A stretch of 64,000 bases of DNA from Bradyrhizobium sp. Rc3b (GCF_900114915.1 NZ_FOUS01000001.1:372001-436000); one strand, 5' to 3'. Positions 35,893 to 45,609 are shown, counted from the stretch's first letter. Program-made: numbers and translations. The notes: generated by a model from the sequence alone, not told the origin.

Positions 35893-36768
35893 ATGACGCA
35901 GGCGGTATTGGGCATCATCGGCGGCTCGGGCATCTATGATTTGCCGGGCCTTGAGGGTGCGCGCGAAGAGGCGATCGAGAGCCCCTGGGGCGAGCCGTCG
36001 GCGCCCGTGCGCCGCGGCACCATCGCAGGGTTGCCGATCGTATTCCTGCCGCGGCACGACAAGGGGCACCGGCTGTCGCCCTCCGACATCAACTACCGCG
36101 CCAATATCGACGTCTTGAAGCGGGCCGGCGTCACCGATCTGATCTCGCTGTCGGCCTGCGGTTCCTTCAGGGAGGAGCTGCCGCCGGGCACCTTCGTTCT
36201 CGTCGATCAGTTCGTCGACCGCACCCACAAACGCGAAAGCTCGTTCTTCGGCCGGGGCTGTGTCGCGCATGTGTCGATGGCGCATCCGGTCTCTCCACGT
36301 TTGCGTATCCATCTTGCCGCGGCCGCTGAAGCCGAGAGCATCGCGATCGCGCGTGGCGGCACTTACGTCTGCATGGAGGGGCCGCAATTCTCCACCTATG
36401 CGGAGAGCATGACCTACAAGACGCTGGGCTATTCCGTGATCGGCATGACCAACATGCCGGAGGCGAAGCTCGCGCGTGAGGCGGAAATCTGTTACGCCAC
36501 GGTGGCGATGGTGACGGATTTCGACTGCTGGCATCCCGATCACGATGCCGTCACCGTGCAGGACATCATCCGCGTGCTGACCTCGAACGCCGACAAGGCG
36601 AAGGCGCTGGTGGCGCGGCTGGCAAAGGATTTTCCGCGCGAGCATGAGTCGTGTCCGATCGGTTCGGACCGCGCGCTCGACACCGCGCTGATCACGGCGC
36701 CCGAGGCGCGCGATCCCGAGCTTCTGAAGAAGCTCGATGCGGTGGCCGGGCGCATCCTGCGAGTATGA
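35893..36768 (+). CDS. mtnP: S-methyl-5'-thioadenosine phosphorylase
   Basis: Methionine-salvage enzyme of 291 residues that splits methylthioadenosine with phosphate into adenine and methylthioribose 1-phosphate. The phosphate-binding GIIGGSGIYDLPG opens the protein; later NTP/PNP motifs include LPRHDKGHRLSPSDINYRAN, ACGSFREELPPG and YVCMEGPQFST. GGAG stands just ahead of the ATG. mtnA follows 15 bases later, so the two form an operon that recycles methylthioadenosine. Confidence 0.95.
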   Translation: MTQAVLGIIGGSGIYDLPGLEGAREEAIESPWGEPSAPVRRGTIAGLPIVFLPRHDKGHRLSPSDINYRANIDVLKRAGVTDLISLSACGSFREELPPGTFVLVDQFVDRTHKRESSFFGRGCVAHVSMAHPVSPRLRIHLAAAAEAESIAIARGGTYVCMEGPQFSTYAESMTYKTLGYSVIGMTNMPEAKLAREAEICYATVAMVTDFDCWHPDHDAVTVQDIIRVLTSNADKAKALVARLAKDFPREHESCPIGSDRALDTALITAPEARDPELLKKLDAVAGRILRV

Positions 36769-36783
36769 GAAAGGCAGAATGCC

Positions 36784-37890
36784 ATGAAGGTTGACGGCAA
36801 GCATTTTCGCAGCATCTGGCGCGAGCATGACGGCTGGTCAATCGGCGCGATCGACCAGCGCCGGCTGCCGCATGAGTTCGTCGTCGCGAAACTCACATCC
36901 TGCGAAGACGCAGCCGTCGCCATCCGCGACATGCTGGTGCGAGGCGCGCCCCTGATCGGTGCCACCGCTGCCTACGGCATGGCGCTCGCCATGCGCGAGG
37001 ACGCTTCCGACGCCGGCCTGAAGCGCGCTTACGACACGCTCGTGGTGGCGCGGCCGACGGCGATCAATCTGAAATGGGCGCTGGACGAGATGCGCACGGC
37101 GCTCGCGCCGATCGATCCGCTGGAGCGCGCCGAGGCAGCCTATGCGCGTGCCGACGAGATCGTCGAGCAGGACGTCGAGATCAACCGCGGCATCGCCGGC
37201 AACGGCTTGAAGCTGATCGAGGCAATCGCATCGAAGAAGCGGGGCGAGACCGTCAACGTCTTGACCCATTGCAACGCCGGTTGGCTCGCCACCGTCGACT
37301 GGGGCACGGCGACGGCGCCGATCTATCTTGCGCATGAACGCGGCATCAAGATCCATGTCTGGGTCGACGAGACACGTCCGCGCAACCAGGGCGCCTCGCT
37401 CACGGCCTGGGAACTCGGTCATCACGGCGTTCCGCACACGGTGATCCCCGACAACACCGGCGGGCACCTGATGCAGCACGGCATGGTCGACCTCGCCATC
37501 GTCGGTACCGACCGCGTCGCCGCCAATGGCGATGTCTGCAACAAGATCGGCACCTATCTGAAGGCGCTCGCCGCCCACGACAACGGCGTGCCGTTCTATG
37601 TCGCGCTGCCGTCGCCGACGATCGATTTTGCCGTCCATGACGGCATCCGCGACATTCCGATCGAGCAGCGCAGCGGCGTTGAGGTCACCGACATGACCGG
37701 CCGCACCGCCGATGGAAGGCTGGAGACGGTGCGCATCGTGCCGGAGGGATCGCCGGTCGCGAATTACGCTTTCGACGTGACGCCGGCGCGGCTCGTGACC
37801 GGCCTCATCACCGAGCGCGGCGTGCTGAAGCCGGATCGCGACGAGCTGGCGGCGGCGTTTCCGGAGCGAATCGCGGCGGCGGCAAAGTAG
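36784..37890 (+). CDS. mtnA: S-methyl-5-thioribose-1-phosphate isomerase
   Basis: Second step of methionine salvage, converting methylthioribose 1-phosphate to methylthioribulose 1-phosphate. The protein has 368 residues in the eIF2B-like family. The catalytic Cys is in [15 protein letters not shown] and the Asp in [35 protein letters not shown] near the N-terminus binds phosphate. Later steps (mtnB, mtnC, mtnD) are not in the window. Confidence 0.95.
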   Translation: MKVDGKHFRSIWREHDGWSIGAIDQRRLPHEFVVAKLTSCEDAAVAIRDMLVRGAPLIGATAAYGMALAMREDASDAGLKRAYDTLVVARPTAINLKWALDEMRTALAPIDPLERAEAAYARADEIVEQDVEINRGIAGNGLKLIEAIASKKRGETVNVLTHCNAGWLATVDWGTATAPIYLAHERGIKIHVWVDETRPRNQGASLTAWELGHHGVPHTVIPDNTGGHLMQHGMVDLAIVGTDRVAANGDVCNKIGTYLKALAAHDNGVPFYVALPSPTIDFAVHDGIRDIPIEQRSGVEVTDMTGRTADGRLETVRIVPEGSPVANYAFDVTPARLVTGLITERGVLKPDRDELAAAFPERIAAAAK

Positions 37891-37914
37891 GCTCCGCCGT
37901 CATTGCGAGCTCCC

Positions 37915-37991
37915 GTAGGGTGGGCAAAGGCGCGAAAGCGCCGTGCCCACCATCTGCTTGTGGTGGGCACGCTCCGCTTTGCCCACCCTAC
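37915..37991. repeat. Dispersed palindromic repeat, family II, copy C, inserted at a family III fragment
   Basis: GTAGGGTGGGCAAAGGCGCG pairs with the right end CTTTGCCCACCCTAC. Directly to its left, 37898-37910 reads CCGTCATTGCGAG..., the left end of a family III repeat whose right end is missing, so one repeat appears to have landed in or truncated the other. It fills the gap between convergent mtnA and the HAD gene. Confidence 0.75.
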
Positions 37992-38003
37992 GGCATTTGC
38001 GAA

Positions 38004-38639
38004 TTAGGTCAGCTTCAGCCCAGTTGCTTTCTCGAGCTCGGCGATCGCCTGCGCTCCGCTCGTCACCTTGATCGTAGTCATGCCCATCTCGCGCGCGGGC
38101 TTCAGATTGACGCCGAGATCGTCGAGATAGACGCAATTGTTCGGATCGACCTTCAGCGTCTCGACCATCAGCCTGTAGATTCGCGGATCAGGCTTGCGCA
38201 GGCCGATCTTGGCGGATTCGATCACGTGGTCGAACAACACCATGACTTCGGCGATGTAGAGGGAGCGCCCGGTCATGCTGCCGATGGCATTGGCAGGCAG
38301 ATTGTTGGTGATGCAGCCGGTCTTGAATTGCGCCTTGATGCGCTTCAATGCCTCGACCATCTCGAGGCGCAGATCGCCCTGCAGCAGCGGCAGCACGTCG
38401 CGGCCGCGCACCTCCGCGCCGAGTGCGAGCGATTCCGTGGCGAACAATTCGTCGAAGGCGTCGATATCGACCTCGGCCCGCTCGAACTTGGCCCAGGCAT
38501 TCTCCAGGTGATTGGCGGCGTTGGTCCGCCGTATGATGTCCACGGGCAGGCCGCGCTCGGTCTCGAACCGCGCGAATGCCTCGAACGGCGAACTCGTCAG
38601 CACGCCGCCAAAATCAAAGATCACCGCCTCGATCGCCAC
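38004..38639 (-). CDS. HAD-superfamily hydrolase (subfamily IA)
   Basis: Phosphatase-like hydrolase of 211 residues. Motif I is IFDFGGVLTSSPFEAF, in which the second Asp of DxD is replaced by Gly, as in the epoxide-hydrolase-like HAD branch (EPHX2 N-terminal domain, often DFGGVL). Motif II is CITNN, motif III the Lys in GLRKPDPRIY, and motif IV VYLDDLGVNLKPAREMGM. The substrate is unknown; 2-haloacid or phosphate ester hydrolysis are both possible. Its start region abuts the divergent protease gene. Confidence 0.88.
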   Translation of the reverse strand: MAIEAVIFDFGGVLTSSPFEAFARFETERGLPVDIIRRTNAANHLENAWAKFERAEVDIDAFDELFATESLALGAEVRGRDVLPLLQGDLRLEMVEALKRIKAQFKTGCITNNLPANAIGSMTGRSLYIAEVMVLFDHVIESAKIGLRKPDPRIYRLMVETLKVDPNNCVYLDDLGVNLKPAREMGMTTIKVTSGAQAIAELEKATGLKLT

Positions 38640-38740
38640 TATCCTGCCCTCGTCAATTCCTTTCCAAGAGGGCTAGCATGCGCTATCGGCAAGGACCAGT
38701 CCGAAGCAATCTGCCGCCGCCAATACCGAAGCGTGTTCCC

Positions 38741-39487
38741 ATGAAGAAGCTTGCCACGTTCATCACGACTGCGCTGCTGCTCGCCACACCCGCCCATGCC
38801 ATCGTCGGCGGCGGCGCGCCGCAGGCCGATGGCGTCGCGCGCGCCGTCGTCACCATCGTCGGCTCGCGCGGCAATTCCTGCACCGGAACTCTGATCGCGC
38901 CGAAGATCGTGTTGACCGGCGCTCACTGCGTGCCGCCGGGCGCGGACTACAAGATCGTCGATCGCAGCGGTGGCGAACCGCAATTGCTGAACGTGCGCAC
39001 CATCGCGATCCATCCGGGCTACAAAGCGCAGGTGCATCGCGCCGGCGCAGACGTGGCGCTGCTGCAACTGGAAATTCCACTCAAGGGAAAATCCACGGTG
39101 CCGGTCGGCGCGCCGAATATTCCAATCCAGGTCGGTAGCCGTTTCGTCATTGCCGGTACCGGTGTCACCGTGCGCGGTGATGGCAGGAGCGGCGGGGCCA
39201 CGCGCGTCGCGGGCCTTGTCGTCACGGGCCAGCCCGGCACGCTTCAGATCCGCCTGGTCGATCCCGTAACCAACGGTGTTCGCGACGGAATTGGCGCTTG
39301 TACCGGCGATTCCGGTGGTCCTGTGTTCGAGGACAAGCCGAACGGCGCCGTGCTTGTCGGTGTCATCAGCTGGGCGACGGGACCGAACGCCGGCGATGGC
39401 TGTGGCGGATTGACCGGCGTCACACCGCTCACGCTCTACCGCGACTGGATCTTGCAGACCGCGCGGAGCTGGGGTGCGGCGCTGTGA
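38741..39487 (+). CDS. Secreted trypsin-like serine protease
   Basis: Exported S1 protease of 248 residues. A signal peptide (MKKLATFITTALLLATPAHA) is followed at once by IVGG, the mature N-terminus used for zymogen activation in trypsins. The catalytic triad is complete: His in LTGAHCV, Asp in GADVALLQL and Ser in CTGDSGGPVF. Two Cys near the end may form disulfides. Such a chymotrypsin-fold enzyme with IVGG directly after the signal could become active upon export. The start at 38741 is set by the signal peptide. Confidence 0.92.
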   Translation: MKKLATFITTALLLATPAHAIVGGGAPQADGVARAVVTIVGSRGNSCTGTLIAPKIVLTGAHCVPPGADYKIVDRSGGEPQLLNVRTIAIHPGYKAQVHRAGADVALLQLEIPLKGKSTVPVGAPNIPIQVGSRFVIAGTGVTVRGDGRSGGATRVAGLVVTGQPGTLQIRLVDPVTNGVRDGIGACTGDSGGPVFEDKPNGAVLVGVISWATGPNAGDGCGGLTGVTPLTLYRDWILQTARSWGAAL

Positions 39488-39611
39488 TTTGACCGCGGCT
39501 TGATCTATGTCATTTTGAAGCGGAAGCGCGGCGGGTGATTATGCCGGCCGCGGAGGAAACGCGTCGTCCGTCAAGGGCGGCCACAAAAACAAGCAAGGCA
39601 TAGAAGCAACA

Positions 39612-41114
39612 ATGAATGTCGCTGTTCGCAGTCACGCCACCGCCAAACAGGCTTCTGAACATTTCGACGTGCTGATCGTCGGCGCCGGCATCTCCGGCAT
39701 CGGCAGCGCCTATCACATCGAGAAGCAGCTTCCGGGCACGAGCTATGTCATCCTGGAGACGCAGGCGACGTTCGGCGGCACCTGGAGCACGCATCGTTAT
39801 CCCGGCATCCGCTCGGACAGTGATCTCCATACGTTCGGCTATAGCTTCAAGCCCTGGGTCGGGCCGCCGATCGCGACCGCCGAAGAAATCCTCACCTATA
39901 TGAAAGAGGTGATCGACGACAACGGTATCGCCAAGCACATCCGCTACAAGCACAAGATCAATTCCGCCAGCTGGTCGAGCGAGCAGAATCTCTGGACTAT
40001 TGAGGCGGTGACGACCGACACCGGCGAGCCGAGGACGTTCACGGCGAACTTCCTCTGGATGTGCCAGGGCTATTACCGTCATTCGGAAGGCTACACGCCG
40101 GAATGGAAGGGCACCGATCGCTTCAAAGGCCGCATCGTCCATCCGCAGACATGGCCCGATGACGTCGACCTCACGAACAAGAAGGTCGTTGTGATCGGCT
40201 CGGGCGCCACAGCGGCGACGCTGGTGCCGAACATCGCTGACCAATGTGCGCATGTCACCATGCTGCAGCGTTCGCCGACTTATTTTCGCCTCGGCCGCAA
40301 CGCCATCGAGATCGCGGAGGAACTGCGCCGGCTTCAGGTCGATGAGGCCTGGATCCACGAGATCGTTCGGCGCAAGATCCTGTTCGAGCAGGATGCCTTC
40401 ACGAAACTCTGCGTGTCCAAGCCAGAACAGGTCAAGAAGGACCTGATCGGCCAGATCAGCGCGGTGCTCGGTCCCGACTACGACGTCGGGACGCATTTCA
40501 CGCCGACTTACCGGCCGTGGCGGCAGCGCATTGCCTTCGTGCCCGATGCCGATCTGTTCAAGGGCATCGCCAGCGGCAAGGCCTCCGTCGTAACCGACGA
40601 GATCGAATGCTTCGTCGAGAACGGCATTCAGCTCAAGTCCGGCAAGCTGCTGGAAGCCGATGTCATCGTCACCGCGACTGGCTTCAATCTCGCGGCGCTC
40701 GGCGACATCGCCTTCGAGGTCGACGGCAAGCCGCTCGCCTTCGGCGATACCGTCACCTATCGCGGCATGATGTTCACGGGCGTTCCGAACATGGTCTGGG
40801 TGTTCGGCTATTTCCGCGCCAGCTGGACGTTGCGCGTCGATCTCGTCGCCGACTTCGTCTGCCGGCTGCTCGGCCATATGAAGACCAAGGGCGCCAAGAA
40901 GGTCGAGGTGCGCTTGCGTGCCGAAGACCACAACATGCCGATCCTGCCCTGGATCGATCCGGAAAACTTCAACCCCGGCTACATGATGCGCAACATGGAT
41001 CTGTTGCCCAAGCGCGGCGACAAGCCGGAATGGCAGCACAGCCAGGATTACTGGACGGAGAAGGACGAGATCCCGAAGACGGATCTGGATGACAAGGCGT
41101 TTGTGTACGGGTGA
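39612..41114 (+). CDS. Flavin-containing monooxygenase, Baeyer-Villiger type
   Basis: FAD/NADPH monooxygenase of 500 residues. The FAD-binding GxGxxG is in LIVGAGISGIGSAYHIE, the NADPH-binding one in VIGSGATAATLVPNI, and between them stands the Baeyer-Villiger fingerprint FxGxxxHxxxW as FKGRIVHPQTWPDD. It probably inserts oxygen into ketones to give esters, or oxidises related carbonyls or sulfur. No lactonase or alcohol dehydrogenase neighbours reveal the substrate. Confidence 0.92.
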   Translation: MNVAVRSHATAKQASEHFDVLIVGAGISGIGSAYHIEKQLPGTSYVILETQATFGGTWSTHRYPGIRSDSDLHTFGYSFKPWVGPPIATAEEILTYMKEVIDDNGIAKHIRYKHKINSASWSSEQNLWTIEAVTTDTGEPRTFTANFLWMCQGYYRHSEGYTPEWKGTDRFKGRIVHPQTWPDDVDLTNKKVVVIGSGATAATLVPNIADQCAHVTMLQRSPTYFRLGRNAIEIAEELRRLQVDEAWIHEIVRRKILFEQDAFTKLCVSKPEQVKKDLIGQISAVLGPDYDVGTHFTPTYRPWRQRIAFVPDADLFKGIASGKASVVTDEIECFVENGIQLKSGKLLEADVIVTATGFNLAALGDIAFEVDGKPLAFGDTVTYRGMMFTGVPNMVWVFGYFRASWTLRVDLVADFVCRLLGHMKTKGAKKVEVRLRAEDHNMPILPWIDPENFNPGYMMRNMDLLPKRGDKPEWQHSQDYWTEKDEIPKTDLDDKAFVYG

Positions 41115-41161
41115 GGGCGTCCGGGGGTGTAAGGGGCGGTAACGATTGCCACATCCTCCAC

Positions 41162-41289
41162 TGTCGTCCCCGCGAAGGCGGGGGCCCATAACCACAGGGA
41201 GTAGTTATGGAGCGCTGCTAACTCCGAGCCTTCGCCAAACATCGGCTGTGGCTACGGGTCCCGGATCTGCGCTTCGCTTGTCCGGGACG
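41162..41289. repeat. Dispersed palindromic repeat, family I, copy D
   Basis: The left end TGTCGTCCCCGCGAAGGCGG and the core CCATAACCACAGGGAGTAGTT match copy A; the right arm is diverged and ends in a CCCGGATCTGCGCTTCGCTTG segment, also seen at the end of copy A. It lies between the convergent monooxygenase and response-regulator genes. Confidence 0.7.
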
Positions 41290-41327
41290 CGTGGGATCAG
41301 TAGCGCACCAACTCATCCGCACTGCGC

Positions 41328-42254
41328 TCACGAGTTCTTTCGCGTCGCATTCGCCGCAATCGCCGCCGCCGCCGTCCGGTTCTCCACGCCGAGTTTTGCG
41401 TAGATCTGCTCGAGATGCTTGTCGACCGTGCGCGGGCTGAGGCCCAGGATTTGCGCGATGTCGCGATTGGTCTTGCCCTTGCTGAGCCAGGCCAGCACCT
41501 CGCCCTCGCGGGTGGTGAGGCCGAGCTCGCTGGTGAATTCTGGCGGCAGCGCGGTGCCGGACTCCCTGGAGAGCCGCAGCAGGAACTCGTTCGGCGCGGT
41601 TTCGCCCATGTAATAGAGCCGAAGCTGGGGATTGTCGGGCAAGCAAGCCGCCTGGGATTTCGAGCTGCCCTTGGCCCTGGCCTGCTCCAGCCATTGCAGC
41701 AGCGATGGCGGCAGGACGAAGTCGTCAGCCTGTGCGCCGTGATGATCGGACAGCAGCTTCTGCGCCTGCGGCGTTGCCCACAGCAGATTGCCATGGCGGT
41801 CGACCGCGAACAGGAAGCGGCCGGAGACGTCGAGCGCGGCGCGCGCACTCTGGGTCAGCCGGGCATTGCCGAGATGGACGCGGATGCGCGCCAGCATCTC
41901 CTCGATCACGATCGGCTTTGTCACGTAATCGACGCCGCCGGCCTCGAGCCCGCGCACGATATGCTCGGTTTCGGCGAGGCCCGTCATGAAGATCACGGGG
42001 ACATTGGCAAGACCCGCATCGCGCTTGAGCCGACGGCAGGTCTCGAAGCCGTCGATGCCGGGCATCACGGCATCGAGCAGAACGATATCGGGCGTGATCT
42101 GGTCGATGATGCGTATCGCGGCCGCGCCGTCGAGCGCCACCATCACCGTCATGCCGGCGCCGTCCAGCGCGTCGGTGAGCAGCCGCAGCGTCTCGGGAGA
42201 GTCATCCACGACGAGCGCGACGTCACGCTTTTTCGACTCAATGTTCATGCGCAT
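41328..42254 (-). CDS. LuxR/NarL-type response regulator paired with the permease-kinase
   Basis: DNA-binding response regulator of 308 residues. The receiver domain (residues 11-125) has the phosphoacceptor Asp in IVLLDAVMPGIDGF and the conserved Lys in VTKPI. A PAS-like linker (about 135-230, SGRFLFAVDRHGNLLWAT) follows, then a LuxR helix-turn-helix (LTTREGEVLAWLSKGKTNRDIAQIL and SPRTVDKHLEQIYAKLGV). Its start overlaps the end of the kinase gene by 17 bases (or 11 if the second ATG at 42248 is used), so the two are translationally coupled. It is the obvious output of that kinase and the likely regulator of the divergent amide/urea genes. Confidence 0.92.
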   Translation of the reverse strand: MRMNIESKKRDVALVVDDSPETLRLLTDALDGAGMTVMVALDGAAAIRIIDQITPDIVLLDAVMPGIDGFETCRRLKRDAGLANVPVIFMTGLAETEHIVRGLEAGGVDYVTKPIVIEEMLARIRVHLGNARLTQSARAALDVSGRFLFAVDRHGNLLWATPQAQKLLSDHHGAQADDFVLPPSLLQWLEQARAKGSSKSQAACLPDNPQLRLYYMGETAPNEFLLRLSRESGTALPPEFTSELGLTTREGEVLAWLSKGKTNRDIAQILGLSPRTVDKHLEQIYAKLGVENRTAAAAIAANATRKNS

Positions 42255-45200
42255 GCAACGTCTTCAATGTGGCCATGTACTGCTCGAGATCGAAGCGGTC
42301 GACCAGCGACCGCATCTGTGCGACGAAGTCGGTGTGCTCCGGATGCTCGCTGCCGATCTCGTCCAGCTTCAATTGGATGCCCTTGACGTAGCCGATCTGG
42401 CCGAGCCCGATCAGCGCCTCGATGTGCCGCGCCGGCGGCCTCGATCCGCTTTCGAGGCGCCAGAACGGCACCGCGATCTCGTCCGAGCCGTATTGCCATT
42501 CGATCTTGAGGAGCTGGCGGATCGTCTCCAGGAGCCTCGGGATGTCGATCGGCTTCATCAAATAGCCGTCATGGAAGGGCTGCGCCAGCGGCGCCCCGTG
42601 GGCCTCGATCGCGCTGGCCGACACCATCAGGATGCGGGCCTGGTGATGGCCGCTCGCGCGCAAGGCCTCCGCGACGGCCCAGCCGTCCATGGCGGGCATC
42701 GAGATGTCGAGCAGGAACAGATCGGGCCGGCAATGCTGCGCCAATGCGAGGCAGCCGGGGCCATCCGGCGCGCTGAGCAGGATGAAGCCGAGCGGGGTCA
42801 GCACCTCGCGCAGGAGGTCGCGATGCACGGGGTCGTCGTCGGTGATGAGGATGGTCTTGCGCGCGCCGTGATAGCCGGAGACCGGGGCCTCCACCGGCGC
42901 GATGAGCTGCGGATTGGTGACCTCCGAGAGCAGGATCTTGACCTTGAACGTTGAGCCGGTGCCGACCGTGCTCATGACCTTGATATCGCCGCCCATTACG
43001 CCGGCGAGCAGACGGCTGATGGTCAGGCCGAGGCCGGTGCCGGTTTGCGGCTGCGAGACGCCGAGCGCACCGCGCTCGAACGGCGCGAAGATGCGTTCGA
43101 GATCGTCGCCCTGGATGCCGGGACCGGTGTCGATCACTTCGAACTCGGCAACGGGGCTGCGATAGTGCACCACGAACTGCACGCTGCCGGTCTGGGTGAA
43201 CTTGATGGCGTTCGAGAGCAAATTGATCAACACTTGGCGCAGCCGCTTCTCGTCGGCATAGACCACCAGCGGTAAATACGCCGGCCGCCTGAACACGAAA
43301 TCGATGCCCTTGGCAGCGGCCTGAAGGCGGAACATGCCGACCACCTGATCGAGGAACTCGCTGAAGCGCACCTCGTCGCGCGACAGATACAGCCGTCCCG
43401 CCTCGATCTTGGAGATGTCCAGAATGCCGTCGATCAGGCCGGAGAGGTGGTCGGCGCTACGACGGACGACGCGGACCTGGTCGCGCGGCTTGGTGTTGAG
43501 CGTCGTGTCCTGCTCCAGGAGCTGGGCATAGCCGCTGATCGCGTTCAGCGGTGAACGCAGCTCGTGGCTCAGGCCCACCACGTAGCGGCTCTTGGCGAGG
43601 TTGGCGGATTCGGCGACTTCCTTGGCGCGCTGCAGCTCGGCGTCGGTGCGCTTGTGCGCGTCGATCTCCTGGATCAGCAGCGCGGTCTGCCGTCGCGTCT
43701 CGGCTTCCGCCGCGCGGCGGCTCTGCTGCGCCAGGACGAACAGCCACGCCACCACGCCGATGATGATGCTGAGGGAGAAGAACACCTTCCAGAGCACGTC
43801 GGAGACGAGCGCGTTCTCGCCATGCACGCTCGCCGAGGTCTGCAGATAGATCAGGCCCAGCACCAGCGCGACGAGGCCGGCGGAGACCACGAACACGCCG
43901 ACATAGTGGCCGAGTTGCGAGTTGATGCGCGCGTAGATCGGCTGCGGCATCAGCTTGCCCAGCGTCTCCGATACCTGCGCCTGGATCCGCGCGTGCGGCT
44001 TGCAGAGATCGTGGCAGCGGGCATCCAGCGAGCAGCACAGAGAGCAGATCGGGCCGGCATAAGCGGGGCACGAGGCCATGTCCTCCGGCTCGAACGCGTG
44101 CTCGCAGATGCAGCACTGGATCGCCTCGATGTCCTGCCAGCTCCGTTTCGGCTTGCGCGCGATGTAGTATTTGCCGTCCGTGGTCCAGGCAATCAACGGT
44201 GCGGTGAGGAAGGCAACCGCCAGCGCTATGAAGGCCGACAGCGCCTTCGCGGTCGGCCCGAACAGGCCGTAAAAGGCACTGATCGAGACAATGGTCGCGA
44301 TCGTCATCGCACCCACGCCGACCGGATTGACGTCGTAGAGATGCGCGCGTTTGAATTCGATCTGCTGTGGCCGCAATCCAAGCGGCTTGTTGACGATGAG
44401 ATCCGCGACCAGCGCACCGACCCAGGCGATCGCGACGTTCGAATAGAGCGCGAGCGTCTGCTCCAGCGCCTTGTAGACGCCGATCTCCATCAACAGCAGC
44501 GCCACGATGACGTTGAAGACCAGCCAGACGACGCGGCCGGGATGGCTGTGGGTCAGGCGCGAGAAGAAGTTCGACCAGGCGATCGAGCCGGCATAGGCGT
44601 TGGTGACGTTGATCTTCACCTGGGACAGGATCACGAACGTGCCGGTCAACGCCAGCGCGAGGTCAGGCTGCGACAGCACATAGCGGAACGCTTCGAGATA
44701 CATATGGGCGGGCTCGGCGGCCTCCTCGGGCGGCACCCCGTGGCTGAGCGCGAAGAAGGCGAGGAACGAACCCGCGAGGAGCTTCAGCGCGCCCAGCGCG
44801 ATCCAGCCCGGTCCTGCGCTCATCAGCGCCACCCACCAGGAGGTTTTGGACGCGCGGCGGTCGCGCGGCAAAAATCGCAGGAAGTCGACCTGCTCGCCGA
44901 TCTGCGCCACCAGCGAAAACACCACCGAGGCCGCGACCCCGAACAGCAGCAAGTCGAAATGCCCGTTGAGGTCGCCGTGCTCGCCCGAGAACTTTCGCCA
45001 CTCCGTGAAGGAATGCGGGTTGTGCCAGGCGATCGCCGCGAACGGAATGATGTGGAGCACGATCCACAGCGGCTGCGTCCACAATTGGAAGCGGCTGATC
45101 AGCGTGATGCCGTAGGCCACCAGCGGGATGATGACGACGGCGCTGATGAGATAGCCGATCGGCCGCGGAATCCCGAAGCACATCTCGAGCGCGGACGCGA

Positions 45201-45609
45201 GGATCACGGCTTCGATCGCAAAGAAGATGAAGGTGAAGGACGCGTAGATCAGCGAGGTGACGGTGGACCCGATATAGCCGAAGCCGGCGCCGCGCGTGAG
45301 AAGGTCGATGTCGATGCCGCATTTGGCGGCATAATAGGCGATTGGTACGCCACAGCAGAAGATAATGGTCGAGACCACGAGGATGGCGGCGGCCGCGTTG
45401 GTGACGCCATAGTTCAGCGTGATGGTGCCGCCGATCGCCTCCATCGCCAGGAACGAGATCGCGCCCAGCGCCGTATTGGCGACCCGGGCGGCGGACCAGC
45501 GGCGCGCGCTCTTCGCCGTGAAGCGCAGCGCATAGTCCTCCAGCGTCTGGTTGGCGACCCATTGGTTGTACTGGCGCCTGACGCGGTCGATTCGCTGCCG
45601 CCCTGCCAC
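42238..45609 (-). CDS. NCS1-like permease fused to a hybrid histidine kinase
   Basis: Protein of 1123 residues. Residues 40-480 are an NCS1 (purine/cytosine permease)-like domain with about 12 hydrophobic helices. A cysteine cluster follows (C499, C500, C502, C514, C522, C525, C526, C532, C536), then two more membrane helices (about 567-590 and 606-628) and a coiled coil. The kinase has its H-box at H682 (GLSHELRSPLNAISG), N-box near 793-805, G-boxes at DTGPGI and GTGLGLTI, then a receiver with D968 (LFLLDISMPAMDG). The last 85 residues are helical and lack an obvious HPt histidine. The GTG start at 45609 lies opposite urtA. A transporter-like sensor for urea, amides or a nucleobase is inferred. 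Confidence 0.92.
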   Translation of the reverse strand: MAGRQRIDRVRRQYNQWVANQTLEDYALRFTAKSARRWSAARVANTALGAISFLAMEAIGGTITLNYGVTNAAAAILVVSTIIFCCGVPIAYYAAKCGIDIDLLTRGAGFGYIGSTVTSLIYASFTFIFFAIEAVILASALEMCFGIPRPIGYLISAVVIIPLVAYGITLISRFQLWTQPLWIVLHIIPFAAIAWHNPHSFTEWRKFSGEHGDLNGHFDLLLFGVAASVVFSLVAQIGEQVDFLRFLPRDRRASKTSWWVALMSAGPGWIALGALKLLAGSFLAFFALSHGVPPEEAAEPAHMYLEAFRYVLSQPDLALALTGTFVILSQVKINVTNAYAGSIAWSNFFSRLTHSHPGRVVWLVFNVIVALLLMEIGVYKALEQTLALYSNVAIAWVGALVADLIVNKPLGLRPQQIEFKRAHLYDVNPVGVGAMTIATIVSISAFYGLFGPTAKALSAFIALAVAFLTAPLIAWTTDGKYYIARKPKRSWQDIEAIQCCICEHAFEPEDMASCPAYAGPICSLCCSLDARCHDLCKPHARIQAQVSETLGKLMPQPIYARINSQLGHYVGVFVVSAGLVALVLGLIYLQTSASVHGENALVSDVLWKVFFSLSIIIGVVAWLFVLAQQSRRAAEAETRRQTALLIQEIDAHKRTDAELQRAKEVAESANLAKSRYVVGLSHELRSPLNAISGYAQLLEQDTTLNTKPRDQVRVVRRSADHLSGLIDGILDISKIEAGRLYLSRDEVRFSEFLDQVVGMFRLQAAAKGIDFVFRRPAYLPLVVYADEKRLRQVLINLLSNAIKFTQTGSVQFVVHYRSPVAEFEVIDTGPGIQGDDLERIFAPFERGALGVSQPQTGTGLGLTISRLLAGVMGGDIKVMSTVGTGSTFKVKILLSEVTNPQLIAPVEAPVSGYHGARKTILITDDDPVHRDLLREVLTPLGFILLSAPDGPGCLALAQHCRPDLFLLDISMPAMDGWAVAEALRASGHHQARILMVSASAIEAHGAPLAQPFHDGYLMKPIDIPRLLETIRQLLKIEWQYGSDEIAVPFWRLESGSRPPARHIEALIGLGQIGYVKGIQLKLDEIGSEHPEHTDFVAQMRSLVDRFDLEQYMATLKTLHAHEH

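Noticed and set aside
39510..41195. Minus-strand frame opposite the Baeyer-Villiger-type monooxygenase
   Set aside because: The monooxygenase on the plus strand has all cofactor motifs; this is an antisense shadow.
2999..41289. Family I repeats as CRISPR or insertion sequence remnants
   Set aside because: The copies are single, kilobases apart, palindromic and without spacers, transposase genes or terminal target duplications that I can see.
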